43,808 nt of DNA, taken from positions 1 to 43,808 of the forward strand of contig CAZVLE010000010.1 of the NCBI GenBank assembly GCA_964627855.1. Direction: 5' to 3'. Below the pieces are notes generated by a model. That model was not told the DNA's origin and did no database searches. It saw nothing but the letters and a program-made list of their open reading frames with translations. Position 1 is the first letter of the stretch. The number at the start of each line of letters is the position of its first letter. This document shows, in pieces, positions 8,282-17,800 of the stretch. The DNA is from CAZVLE01 sp964627855 (GTDB lineage: Bacteria; Bacillota; Dethiobacteria; DTU022). Made by a program: the position numbers and the translations under genes.

Positions 8282-10453
8282 ATGGACCATATTATCAAGC
8301 GTTTGAGCAAAGAGCTGAATCTGAGCGAGAGTAAAATAAGCCAGACGGCGGCCTTGCTCGACGAAGGCAATACCGTCCCCTTTATTGCCCGTTACCGCAA
8401 GGAAATGACCGGCGGAATGAGTGATGAAGAGGTGCGCCTGTTGCAGGAAAGGCTTACCCACTACCGAAACCTTGAACTGAGGCGTGAAGAGGTGCTGCGC
8501 CTTATCGATATCCAGGGAGCTTTGAATCCGAAAATTAAAGAGCAGGTTGAAAAAGCGGCTACCGTTACTGAACTTGATGATATTTACCGTCCCTTCAGGC
8601 CGAAAAAACGGACCAGGGCTTCTGTAGCCCGGGAAAAGGGTCTTGAACCACTGGCCTTGTTAATTCTTGAAGGCCGGATTGATCCTGAAGCGGAGGCCAA
8701 TCAGTATATCGATCCTGAAAAAGAACTATTGGACGGGGCAGCGGCGCTCGGGGGTGCCGCTGATATCATTGCCGAAATGATCTCTGATGATGCTGTCGTG
8801 CGCAAAGGACTGCGCCGGCTTTTCCAGCAAACCGGATCGATAAATGTCGCCAAGAAAAAAAATGAAAGTATCAATACCTACGATGATTATGACGGGCACA
8901 CGGAAGCGCTCTCCAAAATAAAAGGGCACCGGGTTCTGGCCATAAGCCGCGGGGTTAAGGAGAAGGTGCTTGACCTGAAAGTTGAAGTGGCTGAAGAAAA
9001 GGTTATGACAGAGATAAAAGCGCTCTATATAAAGGAAGAACAGAACGAGGCCTGTCGTGAACTGATCAGCTCAGCCGCAGTTGACGGTTACCGGCGCTTG
9101 ATTCACCCTTCGCTTGAGCGTGAAGTATGGCAGGTTTTGCTGGAAAAAGCAGTAGAAGGGGCCCTGGTTGTTTTTAAGCAGAATCTAAAAAACCGTCTTC
9201 TGGTTCCACCTGTTCGCAACAGTAGAGTGATGGGTTGGGATCCCGGTTTTCGCACCGGCTGTAAACTGGCTTGTCTATCGGAAACCGGTGAACTCTTAGC
9301 TGTAGATGCAGTTTTCCCTACCGCTCCTAAAATGGATGTGGGAGGGGCAACTAAAAAGGTATTGGAGATGCTGGAAAAGCATAAGCTAGATTGCATTGCT
9401 ATCGGTAACGGCACGGCATCAAGGGAAAGTGAAGTATTTATTGCCGATTTAATCAAGCAACATGACCTTCAAGCAGAATATACAATTGTTAATGAAGCAG
9501 GGGCCAGCGTTTACTCGGCTTCGGATATGGCCCGCAAAGAGTTTCCCGATCTGGATGTCGCTGAGCGCAGCGCCATATCGATTGCCCGGCGCCTGCAGGA
9601 CCCCCTGGCCGAGCTGGTAAAAATTGATCCGAAAGCGATCGGCGTGGGGCAGTACCAGCATGATATGCCGCCCAGGGAGCTCGATAATGCCCTGGCGGGG
9701 GCGGTTGAAAGTTGCGTAAACAGTGTCGGGGTTGACTTAAACAGTGCTTCGGCGGCACTGCTTGCTTATGTGGCCGGTATCAACTCTAATGTTGCCGGGA
9801 AAATAGTTGCTTACCGCAATGAACTGAAATCATTTCAGTCGCGAGAACAGCTGCTTGCGGTGGGCGGTCTGGGTCCGAAGGTTTTCAAGCAGTGTGCCGG
9901 TTTTCTGCGCTTACCCGACAGCGATAACTACCTGGAGCGAAGTGCAGTACACCCTGAATCGTACACTCTAGCCGAAAAAATAATGAAGGAGCTTGCTCTT
10001 GACCCGGCAAAACTTGGCCGCAGCGATAGTGTGCCTGCCCTTTCTCCGGAAGAAATTGCTGCTCTGGCATCAAATCTTGAAGCCGGAGTGCCGACAGTTA
10101 CTGATATTCTTGACGAATTCCGCAGACCCGGACGCGATCCCCGCGAGAATTTACCCGGGCCTGTTTTTCTTAAATCAATCACTGAGTTCGAAGATTTGCA
10201 ACCGGGCATGGTTCTAATGGGGGTTGTGCGAAATATCGTTGATTTCGGTGCTTTTGTCGACATTGGTGTCCATCAGGATGGCCTCGTGCATATTTCAGAA
10301 ATTTCTGATCGCTATATCAAGCACCCCCTTGAAGTTTTGCAGATCGAATCGGTGGTAGCGGTTAAAATTTTGTCTGTTGATCGTGACAGAGGAAGAATTG
10401 CCCTTTCAATTAAGCAGGCAGAGGTAGAAAAGTCTGGCAGTCGTGAAGCCTGA
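8282..10453 (+). CDS. tex: Tex-family RNA-binding transcription accessory protein
   Basis: Conserved cytoplasmic nucleic-acid-binding protein; in known species it affects transcription and stress tolerance. The ~723-residue chain shows the N-terminal Tex helical region with PFIARYRKEMTGG, a YqgF/RNase H-like domain (MGWDPGFRTGCKLA, about residue 315), helix-hairpin-helix repeats around 480-560 (LNSASAALLAYVAGI, SREQLLAVGGLGPKVF), and a C-terminal S1 domain (about 640-712, GMVLMGVVRNIVDFGAFVDIG). A TTG at 8270 is in frame but is only one base from the GGGAG site; ATG at 8282 is preferred. It stands alone behind its own promoter. Confidence 0.95.
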   Translation: MDHIIKRLSKELNLSESKISQTAALLDEGNTVPFIARYRKEMTGGMSDEEVRLLQERLTHYRNLELRREEVLRLIDIQGALNPKIKEQVEKAATVTELDDIYRPFRPKKRTRASVAREKGLEPLALLILEGRIDPEAEANQYIDPEKELLDGAAALGGAADIIAEMISDDAVVRKGLRRLFQQTGSINVAKKKNESINTYDDYDGHTEALSKIKGHRVLAISRGVKEKVLDLKVEVAEEKVMTEIKALYIKEEQNEACRELISSAAVDGYRRLIHPSLEREVWQVLLEKAVEGALVVFKQNLKNRLLVPPVRNSRVMGWDPGFRTGCKLACLSETGELLAVDAVFPTAPKMDVGGATKKVLEMLEKHKLDCIAIGNGTASRESEVFIADLIKQHDLQAEYTIVNEAGASVYSASDMARKEFPDLDVAERSAISIARRLQDPLAELVKIDPKAIGVGQYQHDMPPRELDNALAGAVESCVNSVGVDLNSASAALLAYVAGINSNVAGKIVAYRNELKSFQSREQLLAVGGLGPKVFKQCAGFLRLPDSDNYLERSAVHPESYTLAEKIMKELALDPAKLGRSDSVPALSPEEIAALASNLEAGVPTVTDILDEFRRPGRDPRENLPGPVFLKSITEFEDLQPGMVLMGVVRNIVDFGAFVDIGVHQDGLVHISEISDRYIKHPLEVLQIESVVAVKILSVDRDRGRIALSIKQAEVEKSGSREA

Positions 10454-10561
10454 GCCGCTGCCTGTTATCTGATCGGGGCATTTCTCTATGGATAGTGAAT
10501 GTTTTAAATTAAAAGCTTTATTTTGAAACGGGGATTAAAATAACCTATAGTTAAAGAAAAA

Positions 10562-10600
10562 CCGGCCAGTAAGAGCAGTTTTTTGTCTGCCGGCATTGTT
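10562..10600 (+). terminator. Possible hairpin between tex and the reductase gene
   Basis: CCGGCCAG (10562-10569) can pair with CTGCCGG (10587-10593) with one bulged base, followed by a short mixed T stretch (CATTGTTTT). It could end tex transcription. The T-run is poor, so this is tentative. The rest of the 339-base gap (10454-10792) holds the promoter at 10668 and otherwise AT-rich sequence without a recognised feature. Confidence 0.35.
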
Positions 10601-10667
10601 TTCCAAAAACCACGGTAAATATGAAGCGGTGAAAGATATTTTAACTAAAGATTAAAAGCCTTTCTGT

Positions 10668-10696
10668 TTGAAATGTAAGAGTCTTTTTTATACAAT
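10668..10696 (+). promoter_or_regulatory. Putative promoter for the transmembrane reductase gene
   Basis: TTGAAA (10668-10673) and TACAAT (10691-10696) are separated by exactly 17 bases, each close to the housekeeping consensus. The predicted start near 10703 leaves a leader of about 90 bases, ending in an excellent AGGAGG site before the ATG at 10793. Confidence 0.6.
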
Positions 10697-10792
10697 AGCA
10701 TCAAGGTGATTGACCGATTATGGACAGCGCTGTTTTTGTATTATGCTTAGTTTGCAATAAACATTTTTATCATTTTTTTTAGGAGGAACAAG

Positions 10793-12067
10793 ATGCGTTC
10801 ACGCTCCCTGGCATCATTAATTGTGCTACTGTTTTTAATGGCTACAGTGATTTCCTGGATTGCCTCTACCAATTTCGGTCCTTTTACACTTCTTTATCTG
10901 AGATCTTTCGGCATTCTTTTTGCGTCCCTGGGGCTTACGATGGTGTTTTTACAGTTTCTTTTTGTCTCACGGATCAGGTTTATCGAGGCAAGTGCAGGCC
11001 TTGACCGTTTGCTGCAGATGCACCGGTTTTTTGGCCGTGCCGGCCTTGTTTTATTGTTCGGGCATGCCCTGCTTATTGCTTTTTATCGTCTGATTGTCTT
11101 TGGCGATATTTACTCCAATGCTTTTATCTTGATTGGAGCGGTGGCCCTGCTTGGTTTCATGGTCACCGGTGCCCTTGCTTCTCAACATAAAAAAATTGGC
11201 CTTGCCTATGAGATCTGGCGAAACATTCATCTGGCCAATTACATCTTATTCCCACTGGTGCTCATTCATGTATTTTACCATTCAGCACCGGGTTCGCTGC
11301 TGCAATACCTCTTTATCTTTATAACCTTAATTTACCTGGCTGTAATTATTTACAGGTTGGTTAGGATTATTAAAGTCAGACGTAACCCTTACGAAATTGT
11401 TGAGGTAAAAGAGGAAGCTAATAATGTTTGGAGCCTTTATTTTAAAGGTAAAACGGTGCAGTACAAGCCGGGCCAGTTTATGTTTTTACAGCTCCTGCGT
11501 GATAGCGGCCTTTCTTCAGCGCATCCTTTTACTATCTCCAGCAGCCCGGCCCGTGACAACCTTTCGATCACAGTAAAGGATTCGGGAGATTTTACCGCGA
11601 CAATTGGTGATAGCAAACCCGGAGATTACGCTTATATTGATGCCCCCTACGGATTGTTTAGTTTTCTCAACTACAGCTGTGATGAGCTTGTTTTCATTGC
11701 CGGTGGAATTGGAATCACGCCCTTCATGAGCATGCTGCGTTATCTGTATGATCTCAAACTTGCTCGAAAGGTAACCCTTTTTTGGAGCAATCGTTCTGAA
11801 GAAGAACTATGTTTCAAAGATGAGTTGGAAAAAATGAAGCAGGAAATGCCCAAACTGGGGATTCATTATGTGATAACCGGTCAGCCGGGATGGGCCGGCA
11901 GAAGTGAACGGATTAATTTAGCTTATATTAGAGAAAAACTTGGCTCTTTGGCAGACAGGGAATTCTTTGTTTGCGGTCCGGCAGAAATGAATAAGACTGT
12001 CATAGCTGAGCTTAAAGAGTCCGGTGTAGAGCAAACCAAGATTCACAGCGAGCTTTTTGCCCTATAA
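10793..12067 (+). CDS. Ferric reductase-like transmembrane haem/flavin oxidoreductase
   Basis: The 424-residue protein fuses a ferric-reductase-like membrane domain (about residues 1-195) to a cytoplasmic ferredoxin-NADP-reductase-type domain. The histidine pairs His77/His91 and His146/His159 on adjacent membrane helices are spaced as in bis-haem b ferric reductases and NADPH oxidases. The flavin domain has HPFTISSSP (FAD-binding) and the pyridine-nucleotide domain has GGIGITPFMSML and the terminal FFVCGPAEM. It probably moves electrons from NAD(P)H through FAD and two haems across the membrane; the acceptor (iron, oxygen or another) cannot be told from sequence. It stands alone behind a strong ribosome site; buk follows after 59 bases. 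Confidence 0.87.
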   Translation: MRSRSLASLIVLLFLMATVISWIASTNFGPFTLLYLRSFGILFASLGLTMVFLQFLFVSRIRFIEASAGLDRLLQMHRFFGRAGLVLLFGHALLIAFYRLIVFGDIYSNAFILIGAVALLGFMVTGALASQHKKIGLAYEIWRNIHLANYILFPLVLIHVFYHSAPGSLLQYLFIFITLIYLAVIIYRLVRIIKVRRNPYEIVEVKEEANNVWSLYFKGKTVQYKPGQFMFLQLLRDSGLSSAHPFTISSSPARDNLSITVKDSGDFTATIGDSKPGDYAYIDAPYGLFSFLNYSCDELVFIAGGIGITPFMSMLRYLYDLKLARKVTLFWSNRSEEELCFKDELEKMKQEMPKLGIHYVITGQPGWAGRSERINLAYIREKLGSLADREFFVCGPAEMNKTVIAELKESGVEQTKIHSELFAL

Positions 12068-12126
12068 GATAAGGCGTAATAATCTAGTTATACCTGATTG
12101 AAATATTAATGAGCGGAGATAGGTAA

Positions 12127-13188
12127 ATGTATCATATTCTGGCCATCAACCCGGGTTCGACCTCGACAAAAATCGGTTTTTTCATAGATGAGCAATGTCT
12201 TTTTAAGGAGACTCTTCGCCATTCTACAAGTGAAGTTTCTCCGGATCAGGATCGTGAAGAGCAGGCCCGCTTTCGCCGGCAAGCAGTCCTTGATTTGCTT
12301 GAAGATAAAATGATTCCCCTCAATACAATTTCTGCTCTTGTAGTGAGGGGTGGTTTACTGAAACCGCTTGCTTCAGGCACATACCAGGTCGACGATGCAG
12401 TTTATGAAGACCTAGTCGAGGCTAAATATGGCTGGCATGCCTCTAATCTGGGGTCGATTATTGCCCTGCCGCCGGCGCGTGAGCTAAAAATACCGGTCTA
12501 TACTGTTGATCCGGTTACAGTCGATGAACTGATGAACGTGGCACGTTATTCAGGTTTGCAAGGTGTTCCCCGCCAGAGCATGTCACATGCTCTCAATATG
12601 AAAGCAGTAGCCAGGAGGGCATCCTTGCTGCTGGGAAAAAAATATGATCAGCTGAACCTGGTGGTAACACACCTCGGCAGTGGTATATCAGTATCTGCTC
12701 ATCAAGGTGGCCGGATGGTAGATGTGAACAATGCTAACGAGGAGGGCCCCTTCTCCCTGGAGCGCTGCGGGACCCTGCCGGCTTTGGCCCTGGTCAGGTT
12801 GTGTTATAGTGGTGAGTATAGTAAAGAAGAAGTAATAACCATGCTTACTTCGCGGGGTGGTTTGTATTCCTACCTTCAGAGCAAGGACTTTGCCGCCGTT
12901 GAAAAGAATATAGCTGCAGGAGATCAAAATGCTCTGGAGGTGGTTGAGGCCATGGCTTACCAGGTCGCGAAAGAAATAGGGGCCATGGCAACCCTGTTCT
13001 CAGGGTTTTTAGACGGGATCATTATTACGGGGGGCATGGCCAATGCTGAAAGCTTTGTTGAAATGATCACGAAAAAGGTTTCATTTTTAGCGCCGGTAAT
13101 GATACTGCCCGGAGAAGAGGAACTGGAAGCACTGGCTGCGGGAGCGCTGAGGGTATTACGGGGCGAGGAAAATGCTTTAAAATACTGA
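12127..13188 (+). CDS. buk: Butyrate kinase
   Basis: ASKHA-superfamily acyl kinase converting butyryl phosphate + ADP to butyrate + ATP (or the reverse); homologues also act on branched-chain acids. The 353-residue protein has the phosphate loop INPGSTSTKIGFF near the N-terminus, LVVRGGLLKPLASGTY, SHALNMKAVAR and THLGSGISVSA, all typical of butyrate rather than acetate kinases. ATG follows GGAGATAGGT. ptb follows after 46 bases, so the two enzymes form an ATP-yielding or acid-activating pair. No crotonase, thiolase or acyl-CoA dehydrogenase genes are nearby, so the acid actually used is unknown. Confidence 0.94.
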   Translation: MYHILAINPGSTSTKIGFFIDEQCLFKETLRHSTSEVSPDQDREEQARFRRQAVLDLLEDKMIPLNTISALVVRGGLLKPLASGTYQVDDAVYEDLVEAKYGWHASNLGSIIALPPARELKIPVYTVDPVTVDELMNVARYSGLQGVPRQSMSHALNMKAVARRASLLLGKKYDQLNLVVTHLGSGISVSAHQGGRMVDVNNANEEGPFSLERCGTLPALALVRLCYSGEYSKEEVITMLTSRGGLYSYLQSKDFAAVEKNIAAGDQNALEVVEAMAYQVAKEIGAMATLFSGFLDGIIITGGMANAESFVEMITKKVSFLAPVMILPGEEELEALAAGALRVLRGEENALKY

Positions 13189-13234
13189 TCAAAGAGAATT
13201 ATGAACCGATGGTCCAGAGGGAGGTTGACCGGCA

Positions 13235-14149
13235 TTGTCTTTTGAGAACTTTTACCAGGTAATAACAGCAGTTAAGGAGCTGCCGTCCTGTCGGCTCTGT
13301 GTCGCTTCTGCTGCCGAAGAAACGGTATTGGAAGCAGTAAGGGACAGTCGCAAGGAAGGCCTTGTCGATTTTGTCCTGGTCGGGCCGGAAGAAAAGATCT
13401 GGCGTCAGGCAATGACGATTAGCCTGAACCTGCAGGGTATTGAAATTATTGATATTGACGATCCTATCGAAGCAACAAGCAGGGCAGTAGAAGAGGTTGC
13501 TTCAGGTAATGCTGATATATTGATGAAGGGGATGGTCAATAGTTCCGACTTTTTAAGAGCAGTGCTCAATCCCGATGGCGGTATGCGCAGGGATCGCATT
13601 CTCAGCCATTTTGCCATATACGAGGTGCCCGGTTATTACCGCCTTATTTATATGACAGATGGTGGTCTTAATGTTAACCCTAACCTGGAACAGAAAAAAG
13701 CGATTTTACAAAATGCTGTTGAGTTTCTGCATGCAATTGGACTTGCTGAGCCAAAGGTTGCCGTGCTTTCTGCCAATGAAAAGGTTGACCTAAAAATTCC
13801 GGCTACTGTTGATGCCAGGGCTTTAAAAGAAATGGCCGAGGAAGCTTTTCCGGGAGCTCTTGTTGACGGACCGACACCGCTTGATATAGCTCTAAGCTAT
13901 GAAGCGGCATTGCACAAGGGCATTGATAGCCCCATTGCCGGCAAAGCAGATTTGCTCATGGTTCCCAATATCGAGGCCGGTAATATTTTGGGTAAGGCCA
14001 TTATCTATTTTGCCGGTGGGCGGATGGGCGGGTTGGTCCTCGGGGCCAGTCGACCGGTAATTCTTACCTCCCGCAATGAACCACCGATGGGCAAAATGGC
14101 TTCCATAGCGCTGGCTGCCTACTCGATTGCCCGGAATCGTAAAGAGTAA
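13235..14149 (+). CDS. ptb: Phosphate butyryltransferase
   Basis: Interconverts butyryl-CoA and butyryl phosphate, the partner reaction of butyrate kinase. The 304-residue protein belongs to the phosphate acetyl/butyryltransferase family: LVGPEEKI, DILMKGMVNSSDFLRAVL, VAVLSANEKV, DGPTPLDIAL and ANILGKAI-like VPNIEAGNILGKAIIYFAGG. The start is a TTG at 13235, supported by GAGGGAGG (13217-13224) at proper spacing; no ATG alternative fits. Order here is buk-ptb, the reverse of the well-known clostridial ptb-buk order. Confidence 0.93.
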   Translation: MSFENFYQVITAVKELPSCRLCVASAAEETVLEAVRDSRKEGLVDFVLVGPEEKIWRQAMTISLNLQGIEIIDIDDPIEATSRAVEEVASGNADILMKGMVNSSDFLRAVLNPDGGMRRDRILSHFAIYEVPGYYRLIYMTDGGLNVNPNLEQKKAILQNAVEFLHAIGLAEPKVAVLSANEKVDLKIPATVDARALKEMAEEAFPGALVDGPTPLDIALSYEAALHKGIDSPIAGKADLLMVPNIEAGNILGKAIIYFAGGRMGGLVLGASRPVILTSRNEPPMGKMASIALAAYSIARNRKE

Positions 14150-14176
14150 TTGCTCCTGCTTTACTATTCTTAAGCC

Positions 14177-14494
14177 CTAAACAATCTTGCCATGTATCGC
14201 AAGCCAGATGCAGGGCGGGTTTTTTGATGTCCACTCAACTCGGTGTCGCTCACCCGCCGGAATCAGGATCCAATCCCCCGCTTTCAGCTCCAGGCGTCTG
14301 CCCTTTTCCCAGTCCAGAACCGCCTCTCCCTGCAGTAAAGCGACCCATTCATCCCTTACCTGTTCATACCAGAAACCTTCCGGAGATGCCTGGCCCGTGG
14401 AAATGATCCGCTCAATGGCTATACCCCGGTCAGGCAGCAGCAGTTCCACTATTTCCTCGTCACTGCTTTCGGAGGGCATAGAAAACAAATTCAT
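14177..14494 (-). CDS. Cupin domain protein
   Basis: A single-domain cupin of 105 residues. The double-stranded beta-helix motifs are recognisable: EQVRDEWVALLQGEAVLDW in the first half, LKAGDWILIPAGERHRVEW in the second, where His would be a metal ligand. The start ATG follows AGGGAGTCGGAAAG on the minus strand. It is convergent with ptb (27 bases between stops). Small cupins of this kind often have no known substrate; a function is not proposed. Confidence 0.85.
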   Translation of the reverse strand: MNLFSMPSESSDEEIVELLLPDRGIAIERIISTGQASPEGFWYEQVRDEWVALLQGEAVLDWEKGRRLELKAGDWILIPAGERHRVEWTSKNPPCIWLAIHGKIV

Positions 14495-14632
14495 CTTTCC
14501 GACTCCCTTCGCGTACCTTATAATAATAAGCAGTTAGTCGGTCAACCTGAAAAGAAAAACAGGTGCCCGGTTACCACTGTTTTATTATAACAAAGCCGGA
14601 TTAATTCAGAAAACCTGGAGGGTTATTGAGCT

Positions 14633-14707
14633 ATGGATAAGCAAACATTAGAAAGATATGTTCGTCTGGCCTGGGAACTGATCCGGGAAAAGGCTTTTAC
14701 AGAATAG
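14633..14707 (+). CDS. Possible 24-residue small ORF
   Basis: An ATG preceded by CTGGAGGG (10 bases upstream) opens a 24-codon frame ending at TAG. The peptide begins MDKQTLERYVRLAW and has an amphipathic-helix look. It could be a true small protein or the remnant of a longer gene. It lies upstream of the RND promoter with a good ribosome site but no clear promoter of its own. The surrounding 14495-14809 gap otherwise holds only the promoter and operator listed separately. Confidence 0.25.
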   Translation: MDKQTLERYVRLAWELIREKAFTE

Positions 14708-14746
14708 TAAAACTTCAACTGCCTTGCTCTCAACCCGGCTCACTTA

Positions 14747-14755
14747 TGTTATAAT
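14747..14755 (+). promoter_or_regulatory. Extended -10 promoter of the RND exporter gene
   Basis: TGTTATAAT (14747-14755) is a perfect extended -10 element. A TTGCTC at 14724-14729 is a poorly spaced -35 candidate. The predicted start near 14762 places the TetR-type palindrome at about +3 to +20, ideal for repression. Confidence 0.65.
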
Positions 14756-14764
14756 AAAAATGTA

Positions 14765-14782
14765 ACTGACCGACTGGTCAGT
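14765..14782 (+). promoter_or_regulatory. TetR-family operator (inverted repeat)
   Basis: ACTGACC-GACT-GGTCAGT is a perfect 7-base inverted repeat around four bases. The GACCGACTGGTC core is a common type of TetR-family operator. It overlaps the predicted start region of the RND gene, and a TetR-family gene sits just downstream of that gene (18852-19466), the obvious candidate repressor. The pairing is inference from position and motif. Confidence 0.75.
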
Positions 14783-14809
14783 CATTATGTTTTTCGGAGG
14801 TAGTCCCGT

Positions 14810-17800
14810 GTGAACCTGTCAGAATTAGCAGTCAAAAGGCCCGTAGCCACGGGGACAATCCTTCTCTTGGTTCTTTTAATCGGTCTGGTCAGTCTTTATC
14901 AGAGTCCTCTCGATCTGCTTCCCGATATACAGCCTCCGGTGATGGCAGTAATAACTACTTTTCCCGGCAGTTCGCCGCAGGAAACTCTCGAGCTGGTTAC
15001 AAAGCCAATCGAAGAAGGAGTAAATGCCGTAGGTGGTCTCACCGGCATGAGTTCTGTCTCACAGGAAAATGTTTCCCTGGTTATTCTTCGTTTTGATTGG
15101 GGTACTGATGTAAAAAATATCCGGGAAAATATCTCTGTACGTCTTGATCTGTTAAATTTACCGGATGGTGTTCAGAGACCCATGATTCTTGAATTTGATC
15201 CGACCCTGATACCGATCATGTCTGTGGCAGCAAGCGGTACCGATGATTTTGTTCAGCTTACCGAATGGCTGGAGGAAGTTGCAGCGCCACGCCTGGAATC
15301 GATTCTTGGCGTAGCCAGCGTTCAGGTCCAGGGCGGTGCAAGGCAGGATCTTTTCATCAGGACTTCCCCTGAACTTATGGCTGAGTACGAGGTATCATTC
15401 GACCAGATTGCCAATGTTTTAAGGGCCAGCCTGCTTGATCTGCCTGCCGGTATCATCGATCTTGAAGATCGCCAGGTGAGAATTCGCTTTCTGGGTCGTT
15501 ATGCCGAAAGCGAAATGCTTTCTGACCTGATAGTGGGGTTTCAAATCGACCAGGAAAAGTTTGAAGAAATGCTTGGCCGGGAAATTGATCTTAATCTTAA
15601 CCAGCTGTTAGCCGGGCAAGGCGATTTTTTATCGGGTGGCGGCATGGCTTTAGATGTTCCCATTAGTGATATTTATTGGGATGATCTTTTTGAATTCGAA
15701 AGGGCTTATATGGCCGGCGGTATTCTTTACCTTCCGATTGATAGTAGCCTTGCTGCAAGCGATGAGGTAGATCTCGACAGGGGGATCCGGCTTTTTACAG
15801 CCAGACCGCATATAGATTATGAACCGGAAAATTATCGTCTGGCCATTTCCTACAACTCACTCGGACAAATAAGGCTTGACCTTGGCAGTAGCTTTTCCTC
15901 TTTTTCCGAGCCAGTCCGCCTTGAAGATATTTGGCTGATTGATGATTCAGTTTGGGACAGCGAGCGGATTATCATACCCCTCGATCCGCTGAGTATAACC
16001 GGTTATGGGCTTGAAACCGAGAGTATCTCCAGGCTGGCCGAAAGAAATCCCCTCATTGTTGAAGCAAATAGCAACTACCTGTTGGTCAGTTTTCATGAAA
16101 ATTGGTCCACTATTCGGCGTGAACCGATTGTTTCAATCCCTGATTTTGGTGCCTGGTTTACCAATATCCGGGGACAACTCGATAGAGGGGTTAATGATGC
16201 AACGGATCTGCTTGAAGAAGAATTGTTTGACCTGGCCACAGCGATGGTTATGGGTTCTATGTCACCCGGTGGTTTGAACATGGACGCGCTCGGTTTTGAA
16301 GAAGATTTTCCCATTAACCCTATCAGGCTTAGCATGGTTGCCGAGATCGAGCAGGATCTATACAGCCCCACTTCCATTGCCCGTTTCAACGGACAACCAA
16401 GCATTAACCTTTCCCTGCAAAAAGGTGGCGATGCCAACACGGTTATCGTTGCCCGTCAGATCAGGAACGTCCTGGACCAGCTTAGCGATGAAAGCGGGGG
16501 CACACTCGGCGAAATCCAGTTTAATACTACTTTTGATCAGGCCGAAGAAATTGAGCGAGCCCTGGCTGAACTGGCCTGGTCTCTGGCCGGAGGAGCAGCT
16601 CTGGCCATAATTGTCTTGCTTCTTTTCTTAAGAAACTGGCGGACAACAATGTTTATCGGCATCAGTATACCGGCAGCGATTATTGCTACCTTTACACTTT
16701 TATATTTTACAAATATAACGATTAATCTCATGACCCTCGGAGGTCTGGCCCTGGCAGCTGGTATGCTTGTTGATAATGCTATTGTTGTCAGTGAAAATAT
16801 TTTCCGGCGTTATCAGCTGGGTGAAAACCCTTCCGATGCTTCCGTTAACGGGGCTAAAGAAGTTGCCGGTGCAATTACCGCTTCAACCCTGACCACCATA
16901 TCAGTTTTTTTCCCGGTGGTGTTTTTAAGCGGTTTAGCAGGCCAGATATTCCGGGAATTTGCCCTGACAGTTGCCTGTGCCATCCTTGCCTCATTGATTG
17001 TTGCTCTGACCGTGATACCAATTCTGGCTTCACGTTCGCTGCATTTGCGTAATCAGGCAGAGGTTAATGAGACACAATTAGGGGGGCAGTCTCTTTATCG
17101 CAGGATGCTTCATTTTGCCGTCAACAAGTCCTGGTGGGTTGTTATTGGTCTACTGCTTTTTATTGGTATTGGTTTGATCGGGTTTACCACTCTTGGCACT
17201 GAACTCTTTCCTCCTACCGATGAGTCAGCCTTTAGTATTAATGCAAATCTTCCCCCCGGTACGACTCTTGCGGTAAGCAATAACTACGCCAGAGACGTTG
17301 AGGCAATTCTGGCCGATAATATAGATATAGTTTCTTTTTCAACCCAGGTGGGCGGCGGTGGCTTTATGGGTTTGCCCGGTAGAGGTGGTTCGTCAAACCA
17401 GGTTAGAATCAGGGCTGAAGTGGAACCGGCAGCGACAGATAGGATTGAACAGATTATCGAAGAAGTAAGAGCAGAGGTCGAGACCCTTTCAGGTGGCGCA
17501 GCCGTAAATGTCATGCGAGAATCATTGCTTGATGCTGCCGGCGTGGAAACCACTCTCGATCTAACAGTTAGCGGAAATGAACTTGATAAAGTAATTCAAT
17601 TTACCAATCAGGCTGTTCGGCTACTAAAAAACAACAATAACTTTAGTGATGTGCAATCATCCCTGGAAGAAAGTCGGCCTGAAATCCATATTCGCCTCGA
17701 CCAAAGCCAGGCCCTCCAGAAGGGAGTTACCCAGTTGCAGGTTGCTACGGCTGTCCGTCAGGCCCTGGAGGGCATACCGGTCAGCCGGATTGAAACTGAT

